From: Pseudomonadota bacterium | GTDB taxonomy: Bacteria; Pseudomonadota; Gammaproteobacteria; Burkholderiales; Rhodocyclaceae | Length of the DNA stretch: 64,000 nucleotides | Assembly: GCA_018240785.1 (NCBI GenBank) | Contig: JAFEFC010000004.1 | Span: 27,003-91,002 of the forward strand | Direction: 5' to 3' | Shown: positions 16,371 through 25,059 of the stretch, piece by piece | Numbering within the stretch: position 1 is the stretch's first letter | How the letters are laid out: each line of letters starts with the position of its first letter | Position numbers and translations under genes: made by a program | The notes under the pieces: generated by a model | The model's input: the letters and a program-made list of their open reading frames with translations, nothing else | Databases searched by the model: none | What the model was told of the DNA's origin: nothing

Positions 16371-17855
16371 GTGGGCGCGAAGTGCCGCAGCGGTGCGATC
16401 GTGCGTGCTGCGCTGATCTCCCTGGTGCTGCCGGTGGCGGCCGCCGGCCTGCCCGGCCTGGCCGGTGCGCAATCCGGCGGCGACCTCACCGACAAGCGTT
16501 CGGATCTCGACGACCTCAAGCGACGCATTCGCGACCTGCAGAAGGAGATGGCGCAGACCGAAGCGTCGCGCTCGGGTGCTGCGGACGCGGTAGCCGAAGC
16601 GGAGCGCGCGGTGTCGCGCGTGCAGCGCAGCCTGCGTGAGGTCGAGGGCCAGCGCGGCAATGCCGAAAAGGAGATTGCGTCGCTCGAGGAGCAGCAGCAG
16701 GCGGTGCTCGCGCGTATTGCGATGCGCCAGGGAGAGCTTGGCGACTGGCTGCGCCGCCATTACATGCACGGACCGGCGGACGGCGTCGCGCCGCTGCTGG
16801 CCGAGCGCGATCCGAACCAGATCGCGCGCGACGCGCATTATCTCGAGCATCTCGGCCGCGCGCGGCTGGCGCTGATCGAGGGGCTGCGCTCGGACTTGCG
16901 CGACACCCGCGCGCGGGCGACCGACATCGCCGCGCGCCGCGACCGCCTTGCGGCGCTCGAATCCGAACAGCGCCGTCAGCAGGGCGAGCTCGAGTCCGTC
17001 CATGCCCAGCGGCGGCAAGCCCTTGCCGCACTCTCGGCTCAACTGCGGGATCAGCGCAAGGAAGTGACCGACCTGCAGCAGGACGAGCAGCGCCTTGCGC
17101 GCCTCATCGACACCCTGGTCAGGCGCGCACGCGAGCAGGCGGCGCGCGAGGCGGCCCGCCGGGCGGCCGAGCAACGCGCCGCCGAACGCCGCGCCGCCGA
17201 ACTGAAGGCGGCGGAACAGCGTGCGGCTGCACAACGCGCAGCGGAGCAGCGTGCGGCGGACCAACGCGCGGCCGAACAGCGGGCTGCCCAGGCCCGATCG
17301 GGCGAGATTACGCCCGCGCCGGCGGCTGCTGCGGCTGCCGCGCGGACCGAAGTGGCGTCCTCCCCGCCGAGTGCGCCGGCGCCTGCTCCGGCGCGCCGTG
17401 CCGAGCCGGTGGTCGCGGAGGTGGCGCGCAGTGCCGGGCCGACGCCCACCGGCGTCAGTTTCGGCCAGTTGCGGGGCCAACTGCATCTGCCGGTGCGCGG
17501 AGAACTGATCGGACGTTTCGGTGCTCAAAGGGCGGAAGGCGGAACCACCTGGAAGGGCGTGTTCGTTCGCGCTGCCGGGGGCAGCGAGGTGAGGGCGGTT
17601 GCCGCTGGCGAAGTCGTGTATTCCGACTGGCTGCGCGGCTATGGCAACCTGCTGATCATCGACCACGGCAGCGATTACCTGTCCGTATATGGCAACAACG
17701 ACGCCCTGCTGAAGGAAGTGGGCGCCGTGGTGAAGGGCGGGGATGTCGTCGCCAGCGTCGGGGCGGGCGGAAGCTCGGCGGATTCGGGTTTATACTTCGA
17801 GATCCGCCATCAGGGCCGGCCGCTCGATCCCATGCAGTGGGTCAGGCTCAGATAG
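16371..17855 (+). CDS. EnvC-like murein hydrolase activator (M23/LytM domain)
   Basis: This 494-residue exported protein has an N-terminal signal peptide (AALISLVLPVAAAGLPGLAGAQ). A long coiled coil (residues about 40-260) follows, then an Ala/Arg/Glu-rich repeat of the type RAAEQRAAERRAAELKAAEQ (about 265-305), a proline/alanine linker, and a C-terminal LytM/M23 domain (about 375-494). The LytM domain keeps GRFG and HGSDYLSVYGNN but lacks the first zinc histidine of active enzymes (GTTWKG instead of H-x3-D). That suggests an EnvC-type activator of amidases at the division site rather than a peptidase. The start is a GTG; upstream ATGs are not in frame. ctpA follows 49 bases downstream. Confidence 0.87.
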   Translation: MGAKCRSGAIVRAALISLVLPVAAAGLPGLAGAQSGGDLTDKRSDLDDLKRRIRDLQKEMAQTEASRSGAADAVAEAERAVSRVQRSLREVEGQRGNAEKEIASLEEQQQAVLARIAMRQGELGDWLRRHYMHGPADGVAPLLAERDPNQIARDAHYLEHLGRARLALIEGLRSDLRDTRARATDIAARRDRLAALESEQRRQQGELESVHAQRRQALAALSAQLRDQRKEVTDLQQDEQRLARLIDTLVRRAREQAAREAARRAAEQRAAERRAAELKAAEQRAAAQRAAEQRAADQRAAEQRAAQARSGEITPAPAAAAAAARTEVASSPPSAPAPAPARRAEPVVAEVARSAGPTPTGVSFGQLRGQLHLPVRGELIGRFGAQRAEGGTTWKGVFVRAAGGSEVRAVAAGEVVYSDWLRGYGNLLIIDHGSDYLSVYGNNDALLKEVGAVVKGGDVVASVGAGGSSADSGLYFEIRHQGRPLDPMQWVRLR

Positions 17856-17904
17856 GAATGGCGGCGCAAGGCGTCGTGCAGGCATCTTCTCCGATGGAGT
17901 ATTC

Positions 17905-19284
17905 ATGGGCAGCAAGCTGAAGCAGTTCGGACTCGTCATGACGGGCGTGTTCGCCGGCGTGATGATCAGCCTCAATTTCTCCGCCAATGCCGACAAGGTT
18001 GCGCTCGCACCCTTGCCAGTCGAGGAGTTGCGTGCGTTCGCCGACGTGTTCAGTGCGATCAAGCAGGGTTATGTCGAACCTGTCGAGGACAAGAAGCTCA
18101 TCACCGACGCCATCAGCGGCATGTTGTCCGGGCTCGACCCGCACTCGGCCTATCTGGATGCCGAAGCCTTCAAGGAGCTGCAGGTTGGCACGCAGGGCGA
18201 GTTCGGCGGCCTCGGCATCGAAGTCGGCATGGAGGACGGTTTCGTCAAGGTGGTGTCGCCGATCGAGGACACGCCAGCCTTCCGCGCCGGCGTGAAGACC
18301 GGCGATCTCATCGTCAAGCTCGATGACACGCCGGTCAAGGGCATGAGCCTGAACGATGCGGTCAAGCGCATGCGCGGGAAGCCCAAGACCGACATCACGC
18401 TGACCATCATGCGCAAGGGCGAGAACCGCCCCATCGTGATCACGCTGACGCGCGAGGTCATCAAGGTGCAGAGCGTCAAGTCCAAGCTGGTCGAGCCGGG
18501 CTATGGCTATGTGCGCGTTGCACAGTTCCAGGAGAACACCGCATCGTCGCTGGTCCAGCACCTCGACAAGCTGGCCAAGGGCAACGACCTGAAGGGGCTG
18601 GTGCTGGACTTGCGCAACGACCCGGGCGGCCTGCTGCACGGCGCGGTGGGCGTGGCGGCGGCTTTCCTGCCGTCGAACACGCTGGTGGTGTCCACCGACG
18701 GACGTACCGAGGACGCCAAGCGTGAATACCGTGCTTCGCCCGAGGACTACCTGCGCGGCTCGCGGGATGACTTCCTGCGCCACCTGCCGCCGGTCGTGCG
18801 CGATCTGCCGATGGTGGTGCTGGTCAACGGTGGCTCGGCGTCAGCTTCCGAGATCGTCGCCGGCGCGCTGCAGGATCACAAGCGCGCCGTCGTGATGGGC
18901 ACCCAGACCTTCGGCAAGGGCTCGGTCCAGACCATCCTGCCGCTCAACAACAATACAGCGATCAAGCTCACCACTGCGCGCTACTACACGCCGAGCGGAC
19001 GTTCGATCCAGGCCAAGGGCATCGAGCCGGACATCGTCGTCGAGGACACCGCGAACGGCTCGGGCAAGCGGCTGCGCGAAGTCGATCTGCAGCGTCATCT
19101 CGGCAACGACAAGGATCCGGGCGCGGAGCGCAAGGCGGAGCAGAAGGACAAGGCCGCAACGCCGGCAGAAGATGAGGCGGTCGAGACGCCCCGCTTCGAA
19201 CTGGCGGGCAAGGATGACCGCCAGCTCGACCAGGCGATCAACCTTCTCAAGGGATTGCAGATCGTCCAGAATAAAAACAAGTAA
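17905..19284 (+). CDS. C-terminal processing peptidase, S41 family, with PDZ domain
   Basis: CtpA-type proteases trim C-termini of periplasmic and envelope proteins. The 459-residue product starts with a membrane/signal segment (FGLVMTGVFAGVMISLNFSANA). A PDZ domain (about residues 90-170: GEFGGLGIEVGMEDG) and the S41 protease core follow. The catalytic serine is in NGGSASASEIVAGAL near residue 312 and the lysine in GTQTFGKGSVQTILPL about 25 residues later. A charged linker rich in Lys and Glu (about 400-430) precedes the C-terminus. It is directly downstream of the EnvC homologue, a pairing frequent in proteobacteria, so both probably act in cell-wall turnover. Confidence 0.93.
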   Translation: MGSKLKQFGLVMTGVFAGVMISLNFSANADKVALAPLPVEELRAFADVFSAIKQGYVEPVEDKKLITDAISGMLSGLDPHSAYLDAEAFKELQVGTQGEFGGLGIEVGMEDGFVKVVSPIEDTPAFRAGVKTGDLIVKLDDTPVKGMSLNDAVKRMRGKPKTDITLTIMRKGENRPIVITLTREVIKVQSVKSKLVEPGYGYVRVAQFQENTASSLVQHLDKLAKGNDLKGLVLDLRNDPGGLLHGAVGVAAAFLPSNTLVVSTDGRTEDAKREYRASPEDYLRGSRDDFLRHLPPVVRDLPMVVLVNGGSASASEIVAGALQDHKRAVVMGTQTFGKGSVQTILPLNNNTAIKLTTARYYTPSGRSIQAKGIEPDIVVEDTANGSGKRLREVDLQRHLGNDKDPGAERKAEQKDKAATPAEDEAVETPRFELAGKDDRQLDQAINLLKGLQIVQNKNK

Positions 19285-19298
19285 ATGCAGGGAGCCGC

Positions 19299-19751
19299 AT
19301 GATGCGTCGGGAAACCGCCTACAAGCTGGCCGGCAGGCATCATGAGCACCCCGCGCCCGGAAGCGGGCTGACCAAGCAGCGCGAACTGCGCTTCAAGGCG
19401 ATGCCGCCCGGCCAGGTCGAACGTGCGTGGCAGGCCCTCAGAATGCTCAAGGGCCTGCATGTGGAGCGCAGCGACCGCGCGCACGTAGTGATCGTGCGCT
19501 ATTCGGTGCTCGACTACTCGCTCGAGGTGCTCGAGGATGCGCTGCGCGACGCCGGATTCGCCCTCGACAATACGCTGTACATGAAGCTTGTCCGCGCGCT
19601 GGTGTATTTCACCGAGGAAACCCAGCGTCACAACCTGGTCTCTCCCGAACGGCTGATCAAGCAGTCTAACGAGGTCTACATCCAGGCCTGGAACCATCAC
19701 GTGCACGGCGATCACGACGACACGCCGCCGGAGCTTCGCGAATACAAGTAA
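19299..19751 (+). CDS. Conserved hypothetical protein, possibly ferredoxin-like fold
   Basis: I do not recognise a named family for this 150-residue cytoplasmic protein. It starts with ATG preceded by ggag at a good distance, 14 bases after the ctpA stop. The middle part (residues about 33-80: ALRMLKGLHVERSDRAHVVIVRYSVLDYSLEVLEDALRDAGF) has the beta-alpha-beta rhythm of heavy-metal-associated or ferredoxin-like domains but lacks their CXXC motif. The C-terminal third is rich in His, Asp and Glu (HHVHGDHDDTPPELREYK). It lies between ctpA and the thiF/moeB gene and is probably cotranscribed with ctpA. Confidence 0.75.
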   Translation: MMRRETAYKLAGRHHEHPAPGSGLTKQRELRFKAMPPGQVERAWQALRMLKGLHVERSDRAHVVIVRYSVLDYSLEVLEDALRDAGFALDNTLYMKLVRALVYFTEETQRHNLVSPERLIKQSNEVYIQAWNHHVHGDHDDTPPELREYK

Positions 19752-19847
19752 GGCAGGACGACAGGAGGGCGGGCACGAGTCGCGCGGCAACATTCCGCCA
19801 CGCACCGGCGCCAACTTCGAGTCTGCATCTTGGTGCGCCCATCGGAC

Positions 19848-20621
19848 ATGAACGACGATCAACTGCTGCGCTACAGCCGCCATATCCTGCTGCCTGAAAT
19901 CGACGTTGCCGGCCAGGAATCCATCCTCGGCGCGCGGGTGCTCGTCATCGGTGCCGGGGGGCTCGGCTCGCCGGCGGCCATGTATCTTTCGGCGGCTGGT
20001 GTCGGCACGCTGGCGCTTGCCGATCACGACACCGTCGATCTGACCAACCTGCAGCGCCAGATCCTGCATTCGGCCGAGTCGATCGGCAGGCTGAAAGTCG
20101 AATCGGGGCGCGACACCCTGCACCGCCTCAATCCCCATTGCCGCGTGGAGACGATTGCGCAGCGCCTTGAAGGCGAGGCGCTGGCCGAACAGATTGCGGC
20201 GGCCGACGTGGTGCTCGACTGCTGCGACAACTTCGCCACCCGCCATGCGGTGAACCGTGCATGCGTGCGCCATCGCAAGCCGCTGGTGTCCGGTGCGGCG
20301 ATCCGCTTCGACGGCCAGGTGTCCGTTTTCGACCTGCGCCACGCCGATTCAGCCTGCTATCACTGCCTGTTTCCCGAAGGCGAAGATGTCGAGGAGGTGC
20401 GCTGCGCGGTGATGGGCGTGTTCGCGCCGCTGGTCGGCATCATCGGTGCGGTGCAGGCAGCCGAGGCGCTCAAGCTGATCGTGGGCTGCGGCGAACCGCT
20501 GGCCGGGCGTCTGCTGCTGCTCGAGGGCTTGTCGATGACCTGGCGCAGCGTGGCCTACGGCAAGGATCCAGGCTGCGCCGTGTGCGGCCAGCCTGCGCAG
20601 CAGCCGACGCCGCCCCTATGA
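19848..20621 (+). CDS. ThiF/MoeB/HesA family adenylyltransferase
   Basis: This 257-residue enzyme belongs to the E1-like family that adenylates the C-terminal glycine of sulfur-carrier proteins (ThiS or MoaD). The Rossmann ATP site is VLVIGAGGLGSPAAMYLSAAG near residue 32, followed by the conserved acidic/arginine loop DHDTVDLTNLQRQILH and the adenylation Asp in LDCCDNFATRHAVN. Two zinc CXXC pairs are present: CYHC near residue 172 and CAVC at the C-terminus. ThiF and MoeB cannot be separated by sequence inspection here. The ATG at 19848 is preferred over a TTG 18 bases upstream. Its last bases overlap the end of ribD on the other strand. Confidence 0.9.
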   Translation: MNDDQLLRYSRHILLPEIDVAGQESILGARVLVIGAGGLGSPAAMYLSAAGVGTLALADHDTVDLTNLQRQILHSAESIGRLKVESGRDTLHRLNPHCRVETIAQRLEGEALAEQIAAADVVLDCCDNFATRHAVNRACVRHRKPLVSGAAIRFDGQVSVFDLRHADSACYHCLFPEGEDVEEVRCAVMGVFAPLVGIIGAVQAAEALKLIVGCGEPLAGRLLLLEGLSMTWRSVAYGKDPGCAVCGQPAQQPTPPL

Positions 20622-21737
20622 GCTTTGCCCGTCCGGCGCCTGGCCGCCATGGACGAGGCGGGCGAGCAGCCTGAGGTCGTTGCCGATGCTGCGCAGGTCG
20701 TGGATGCGCAGGCGCAGCGCGTCGTCGAGTCGGGCAAGTTCGGGCAGGCGGAACAGACCCTGGGCCGCATCCCCGACCAGCATCGGCGCAACGTAAAGCA
20801 GCAGTTCGTCGACACAATGCGCGCGCAGCAGCGAACCGTTCAGCTTCATGCCGGCCTCGGCGTGGATCTCATTGAGACCGCGGTCGGCGAGGGCCTGCAT
20901 CAGTCGCTGAAGGTCGACCTTGCCGGCTGCATCCGGCAACACTTCCACCCGATGCCCGTCGGCTTCCAGTGCCCGAATGCGGGCCCCATCCTCCGCGGCG
21001 GTTGCGATCAGGATGGGCTCGCCCTGCAGGATGCGCGCCTGGGGCGGGATGTCCAGCCTGGCGTCCACGACGATGCGCAAGGGCTGCCGCTCGCAAGGTA
21101 CGGCGCGCACGGTGAGTTGCGGATCGTCCTCGCGCACGGTGCCGATGCCGGTCAATATGGCGCAGGCGCGTGCCCGCCAGCGGTGACCGTCGCGGCGCGC
21201 GGCTTCGCCGGTGATCCATTGGCTGACGCCGTTGTTCAGCGCAGTCTTGCCGTCCAGCGTGCTCGCCGCCTTCAGCCGCAGCCAGGGGCGGCCGCGCGTC
21301 ATGCGCGACACGAAGCCGATGTTGAGTTCTCGTGCCTCGCCCTGCAGCAGACCGTGCTCGGTGAGGATGCCGGCCGCACGCAGGCGTGCGAGTCCGCGGC
21401 CGGCGACGAGCGGATTCGGATCTTCCATTGCCGCCACCACACGTCCGACGCCGGCATCGATCAGCGCATCGGCGCAGGGCGGGGTGCGGCCGAAGTGAGA
21501 GCATGGTTCGAGGGTCACGTAGGCGGTGGCGCCGCGCGCGGCACCGCGCGCCATCGACAGTGCGTGGACCTCGGCATGAGGTTCGCCGGCGCGCCGGTGC
21601 CAGCCTTCGCCGACAATCTGGCCGTCCTTCATCAGCACGCAGCCGACGCGGGGGTTCGGCGAGGTCGTCTCCAGGCCACGCGCAGCGAGCGCGAGCGCCC
21701 GGGCCATCGCCGCGTGGTCAGTTGCCGAAAAGGTCAT
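20616..21737 (-). CDS. ribD: Riboflavin biosynthesis bifunctional deaminase/reductase RibD
   Basis: RibD carries out the second and third steps of riboflavin synthesis: deamination of the pyrimidine and reduction of the ribosyl side chain. The 373-residue protein has the N-terminal cytidine-deaminase fold with zinc motifs HAEVHAL (about residue 53) and [15 protein letters not shown] (about 80). The reductase domain starts near residue 150, with [15 protein letters not shown] and the WITGEAAR segment. Length is normal. Its start overlaps the end of nrdR by 20 bases and its stop overlaps the convergent thiF/moeB gene. The order glyA-nrdR-ribD is common in betaproteobacteria. Confidence 0.96.
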   Translation of the reverse strand: MTFSATDHAAMARALALAARGLETTSPNPRVGCVLMKDGQIVGEGWHRRAGEPHAEVHALSMARGAARGATAYVTLEPCSHFGRTPPCADALIDAGVGRVVAAMEDPNPLVAGRGLARLRAAGILTEHGLLQGEARELNIGFVSRMTRGRPWLRLKAASTLDGKTALNNGVSQWITGEAARRDGHRWRARACAILTGIGTVREDDPQLTVRAVPCERQPLRIVVDARLDIPPQARILQGEPILIATAAEDGARIRALEADGHRVEVLPDAAGKVDLQRLMQALADRGLNEIHAEAGMKLNGSLLRAHCVDELLLYVAPMLVGDAAQGLFRLPELARLDDALRLRIHDLRSIGNDLRLLARLVHGGQAPDGQSS

Positions 21738-22233
21738 TCTCGGAGTCGGCGGCAGGTTGCGCGGGCGGACGGCCGCGCTTGGGACGGGCCTGCACTTCCC
21801 GGATCACTTCGGAGAATTCGTCCACGTCGGCGAAGTTGCGATACACCGACGCAAAGCGGATATAGGCGACCTTGTCGAGCTGCTTGAGCTCCTTCATCAC
21901 CAGTTCGCCGACTTTCTCACTTGGTACTTCCTGCTCGCCCATCGACAGCAGGCGGCCTTCGATGCGGTCGACGGCGGCCTCGATCGCCTCCATGGTGACG
22001 GGGCGCTTGCGCAGCGCGAGCTTCATGCTGCCGGCGAGCTTGTCGTGGTCGAACTCGGTGCGATTGCCGTTGCGCTTGACGATGTGCGGCATCTTGAGGT
22101 CGATGCGCTCGTAGGTGGTGAAGCGCTTGTCGCAGTTGACGCAGCGACGGCGACGCCTCACGACGTCGCCGTCCTCGTTCTCGCGCGTGTCGGTGACCTG
22201 AGTGTTCGGGTCGCCGCAGAAGGGGCACTTCAT
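21718..22233 (-). CDS. nrdR: Transcriptional repressor NrdR
   Basis: NrdR represses ribonucleotide reductase genes in response to the ATP/dATP balance. The 171-residue product has the N-terminal zinc ribbon (CPFC near residue 3 and CVNC near residue 31) and an ATP-cone domain from residue 49 ([22 protein letters not shown]) to about 140. It continues with [15 protein letters not shown] and a charged, proline-rich tail that makes it slightly longer than the usual 150-160 residues. The ATG at 22233 opens directly on the MKCPFC motif. It overlaps ribD by 20 bases and follows glyA after 46 bases. Confidence 0.96.
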   Translation of the reverse strand: MKCPFCGDPNTQVTDTRENEDGDVVRRRRRCVNCDKRFTTYERIDLKMPHIVKRNGNRTEFDHDKLAGSMKLALRKRPVTMEAIEAAVDRIEGRLLSMGEQEVPSEKVGELVMKELKQLDKVAYIRFASVYRNFADVDEFSEVIREVQARPKRGRPPAQPAADSENDLFGN

Positions 22234-22279
22234 GGCTGGTCGGGCGCGAAGGGCAGGGCATGCACCCTGCCCGGGGCGC

Positions 22280-23530
22280 TTACTTGCCGTACACCGGGAA
22301 CTTGGCGCACAGCTCTGCGACCTGGCCGCGCACGCGTGCGAGCACCGCCTGATCATCCGGCGCGTCGAGCACGTCGGCGATGAGGTGGGCGATCTTCTCG
22401 GCCTCGATCTCGGTGAAGCCACGGGTGGTCATCGCCGGCGAGCCGATGCGGATGCCGGAGGTGACGAAGGGCTTTTCCGGATCGTTCGGGATCGCGTTCT
22501 TGTTTACCGTGATGTGGGCGCTGCCGAGCACCGCTTCGGCAGCCTTGCCGGTGATCTTCTTCGGGCGCAGGTCCACCAGGAACACGTGGCTCTCGGTGCG
22601 CCCGGACACGATGCGCAGGCCGCGCTCTTCGGACAGCACGCGCGCCATCACGCGGGCGTTGGCGATGACCTGCTCCTGATAGTTGCGGAACTCGGGCGAA
22701 GCCGCTTCCTTGAAGGCGACCGCCTTGCCCGCGATCACATGCATCAGCGGGCCGCCCTGCAGGCCAGGGAAGATGGCGGAGTTGATCGCCTTCTCGTGCT
22801 CGGCCTTCATCAGGATGATGCCGCCGCGCGGGCCGCGCAGGGTCTTGTGCGTGGTCGAGGTGACGACGTCGGCGTGCGGCACGGGGCTCGGGTAGAAACC
22901 CGCCGCGATCAGGCCGGCATAGTGCGCCATGTCCACCCAGAAGATGGCGCCGACTTCCTTCGCGATCTTCGCGAAACGCTCGAAGTCGATGCGCAGCGAG
23001 TAGGCCGAGGCGCCGGCGATGATGATGCGCGGCTTGTGCTCGCGCGCCATCGCTTCCATCCGGCCGTAGTCGATCTCTTCCTTCTCGTTCAGGCCGTAGG
23101 CGACGACATTGAACCACTTGCCCGACATGTTCAGCGGCATGCCATGGGTGAGGTGGCCGCCTTCGGCCAGGCTCATGCCCATGATGGTGTCGCCGGGCTT
23201 GGCGAAGGCCATCAGGACTGCCTGGTTCGCCTGCGAGCCCGAGTTTGGCTGCACGTTCGCTGCCTCGGCGCCGAACAGCTTCTTCAGGCGATCGATCGCC
23301 AGTTGTTCAGCAATATCGACATGTTCACACCCGCCGTAGTAACGCTTGCCCGGATAGCCTTCCGCATACTTGTTCGTGAGCTGGGAGCCCTGGGCTTCCA
23401 TCACGGCGTGGGAGACGTAGTTTTCCGATGCGATCAGTTCGATGTGATCTTCCTGGCGGCGGTTCTCCGCCTGAATGGCGGCCCACAGCTCGGGATCGAC
23501 CTTGGCGAGGGTGTCTTGCGAGGAGAACAT
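22280..23530 (-). CDS. glyA: Serine hydroxymethyltransferase
   Basis: GlyA converts serine and tetrahydrofolate to glycine and methylene-tetrahydrofolate, the main source of one-carbon units. The 416-residue PLP enzyme has the standard length. The PLP lysine is in [16 protein letters not shown] near residue 228. Also visible are [10 protein letters not shown] near the N-terminus, the [13 protein letters not shown] motif and the C-terminal [16 protein letters not shown]. The start at 23530 ([10 protein letters not shown]) matches the family; upstream codons are not conserved. It is followed on the same strand by nrdR and ribD. Confidence 0.97.
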   Translation of the reverse strand: MFSSQDTLAKVDPELWAAIQAENRRQEDHIELIASENYVSHAVMEAQGSQLTNKYAEGYPGKRYYGGCEHVDIAEQLAIDRLKKLFGAEAANVQPNSGSQANQAVLMAFAKPGDTIMGMSLAEGGHLTHGMPLNMSGKWFNVVAYGLNEKEEIDYGRMEAMAREHKPRIIIAGASAYSLRIDFERFAKIAKEVGAIFWVDMAHYAGLIAAGFYPSPVPHADVVTSTTHKTLRGPRGGIILMKAEHEKAINSAIFPGLQGGPLMHVIAGKAVAFKEAASPEFRNYQEQVIANARVMARVLSEERGLRIVSGRTESHVFLVDLRPKKITGKAAEAVLGSAHITVNKNAIPNDPEKPFVTSGIRIGSPAMTTRGFTEIEAEKIAHLIADVLDAPDDQAVLARVRGQVAELCAKFPVYGK

Positions 23531-23633
23531 GGAGCAGACTCTGAAGAGGGTTGATTTCGGACGCAAATTCTACCATGCGAGCGCACGTCGGGCTCCGCCG
23601 CGGCGCAGGCGGGCTGCGCCGGTTCAGGCCGAT

Positions 23634-24302
23634 TCAGGCATTTGGCAGTTCGTCCAGCGCCTGCGCCAGGTGGCGCTCGTCGCCCCAGTGGATCAGGCGC
23701 CAGTGCCCCGCGTCGTGCTCGATCCAGTTCAGTGCGGCATTGGGGATCACGAAATCGCGTGGCGTGTGCAGTGGCTTGGCGGCCGCGAGGCGGTGGGCGA
23801 TATCGAGCACGCCACCGTGGGTGACGACGAGCACGTGCTGCCCGGTGTGGCGCTGCGCGATGTCGACCAGGGCTTCCGTCACGCGTGCGGCGAAGGCAGC
23901 GAGGCTTTCACCCTGTCCGGGAATGGGCTGGTCGAGCTCGCGCGCCTTGAAGCGCGCATAGGCCTCGGGATGACGCCTGGCCGCCTCATCGTAGGTGAGG
24001 CCCTGGAAGTCTCCGTAATGGCGCTCTCGCAGGCGTTGCTCGGTCAGCAGCGGTTGCTGGCGCTGCGCGGCAATCGCCTGCGCGGTGACTTGCGCGCGCT
24101 GCAGGTCGCTGCTGTACATCGCGCTGAAATGGAAGGCTGCCAGGCTGTGCGCGGTGCTCTGTGCCTGGGCATGACCCCTCTGGTTCAGCGGGATGTCGAT
24201 GTGGCCCTGAAGGCGCCGCTCGGCATTCCAGCTCGTCTCGCCATGGCGGACGAGGCAGATCCTGCAAGCGTTGGGGGTGAAAGCTTGGATGTGCCTGTTC
24301 AT
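23634..24302 (-). CDS. Histidine phosphatase family protein (phosphoglycerate-mutase-like)
   Basis: This 222-residue cytoplasmic enzyme has the branch-1 histidine phosphatase signature ICLVRHGETSWNAERRLQGH near residue 14, with the phosphorylated histidine in RHG. The second histidine is in VLVVTHGGVLDIAHRL near residue 160, with the conserved SSDLQRAQVTA and ERHYGDFQG segments between. It could be a GpmB-like phosphatase or an alpha-ribazole phosphatase (CobC); no cobalamin genes are adjacent, so I leave the substrate open. It is divergent from the TRAP permease genes. Confidence 0.88.
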   Translation of the reverse strand: MNRHIQAFTPNACRICLVRHGETSWNAERRLQGHIDIPLNQRGHAQAQSTAHSLAAFHFSAMYSSDLQRAQVTAQAIAAQRQQPLLTEQRLRERHYGDFQGLTYDEAARRHPEAYARFKARELDQPIPGQGESLAAFAARVTEALVDIAQRHTGQHVLVVTHGGVLDIAHRLAAAKPLHTPRDFVIPNAALNWIEHDAGHWRLIHWGDERHLAQALDELPNA

Positions 24303-24465
24303 TGATACGTAATCGCCCTAGGTTGGCGCAAACCCGCCCCATGCAATAATCTTCGCGCCCTTTGGCTCCGTTTCACGTTCGTGGAACTCGTGGAGCGCTC
24401 TCCTGCGGAGCCGGATGCATGTGTCCGCCGGAATCCGAACCGATATTTCTTTCGAGGAGCTTCTT

Positions 24466-25059
24466 GTGTCCTTCCTGCTTAGCCTCTCCCGGTTGATCGA
24501 CTGGATCAACGAACGGGTCGGTCGAGGCGTGCTGTGGCTGGTACTGATCGCGGTGGTGATCAGCGCAGGCAATGCGCTCGTCCGCAAGCTGTTTAACACA
24601 AGTTCGAACGCCCTGCTCGAGATCCAGTGGTATCTGTTTGCAGCGATCTTCATGCTTGCCGCGGGTTACACCTTCCTGCGCAACGAGCACGTGCGCATCG
24701 ACGTCGTCACCAGCCACCTGTCGCCCCGAGGGCAGAACATCGTGGACATCATCGGCATCCTGTTCTTCCTGATGCCGATGGTCGGGCTGGTGCTGTGGCT
24801 GTCGTGGTCGCCCTTCATGCTGTCGTTCAAGTCCGGCGAGATGTCGGCCAACGCGGGCGGCCTGATTCGCTGGCCGGTGAAGCTGCTGCTGCCGGTGGGC
24901 ATGACGTTGATTTTCCTGCAGGCAATCTCGGAATTGATCAAGCGCATCGCCTTCCTTGCCGGCCACATCCCCAATCCGCTCGACAAGCGCAACGGGCCTT
25001 CGGCCGAAGAGGAGCTCGCCGCCTCGATCACGGCGCAGAAGCAAGGGGAGGCGCAATGA
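24466..25059 (+). CDS. TRAP transporter small permease (DctQ type)
   Basis: This is the four-helix membrane subunit of a tripartite ATP-independent periplasmic transporter. The 197-residue product has hydrophobic segments near residues 20-40, 48-68, 92-115 and 137-160 and the family's WYLFAAIFMLAAGYTFLRNEHVRIDV motif. The start is a GTG at 24466 with gaggag nine bases upstream; the frame continues upstream without similarity. The stop overlaps the large permease start (ATGA). It works with the large permease just downstream and most likely with the TakP-like binding protein encoded convergently. Confidence 0.9.
   Translation: MSFLLSLSRLIDWINERVGRGVLWLVLIAVVISAGNALVRKLFNTSSNALLEIQWYLFAAIFMLAAGYTFLRNEHVRIDVVTSHLSPRGQNIVDIIGILFFLMPMVGLVLWLSWSPFMLSFKSGEMSANAGGLIRWPVKLLLPVGMTLIFLQAISELIKRIAFLAGHIPNPLDKRNGPSAEEELAASITAQKQGEAQ

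Noticed and set aside
16187-16639. Plus-strand frame overlapping the start of the EnvC homologue
   Set aside because: Arg/Pro/Gly-rich translation without similarity; it is a frame shadow over the envC start.
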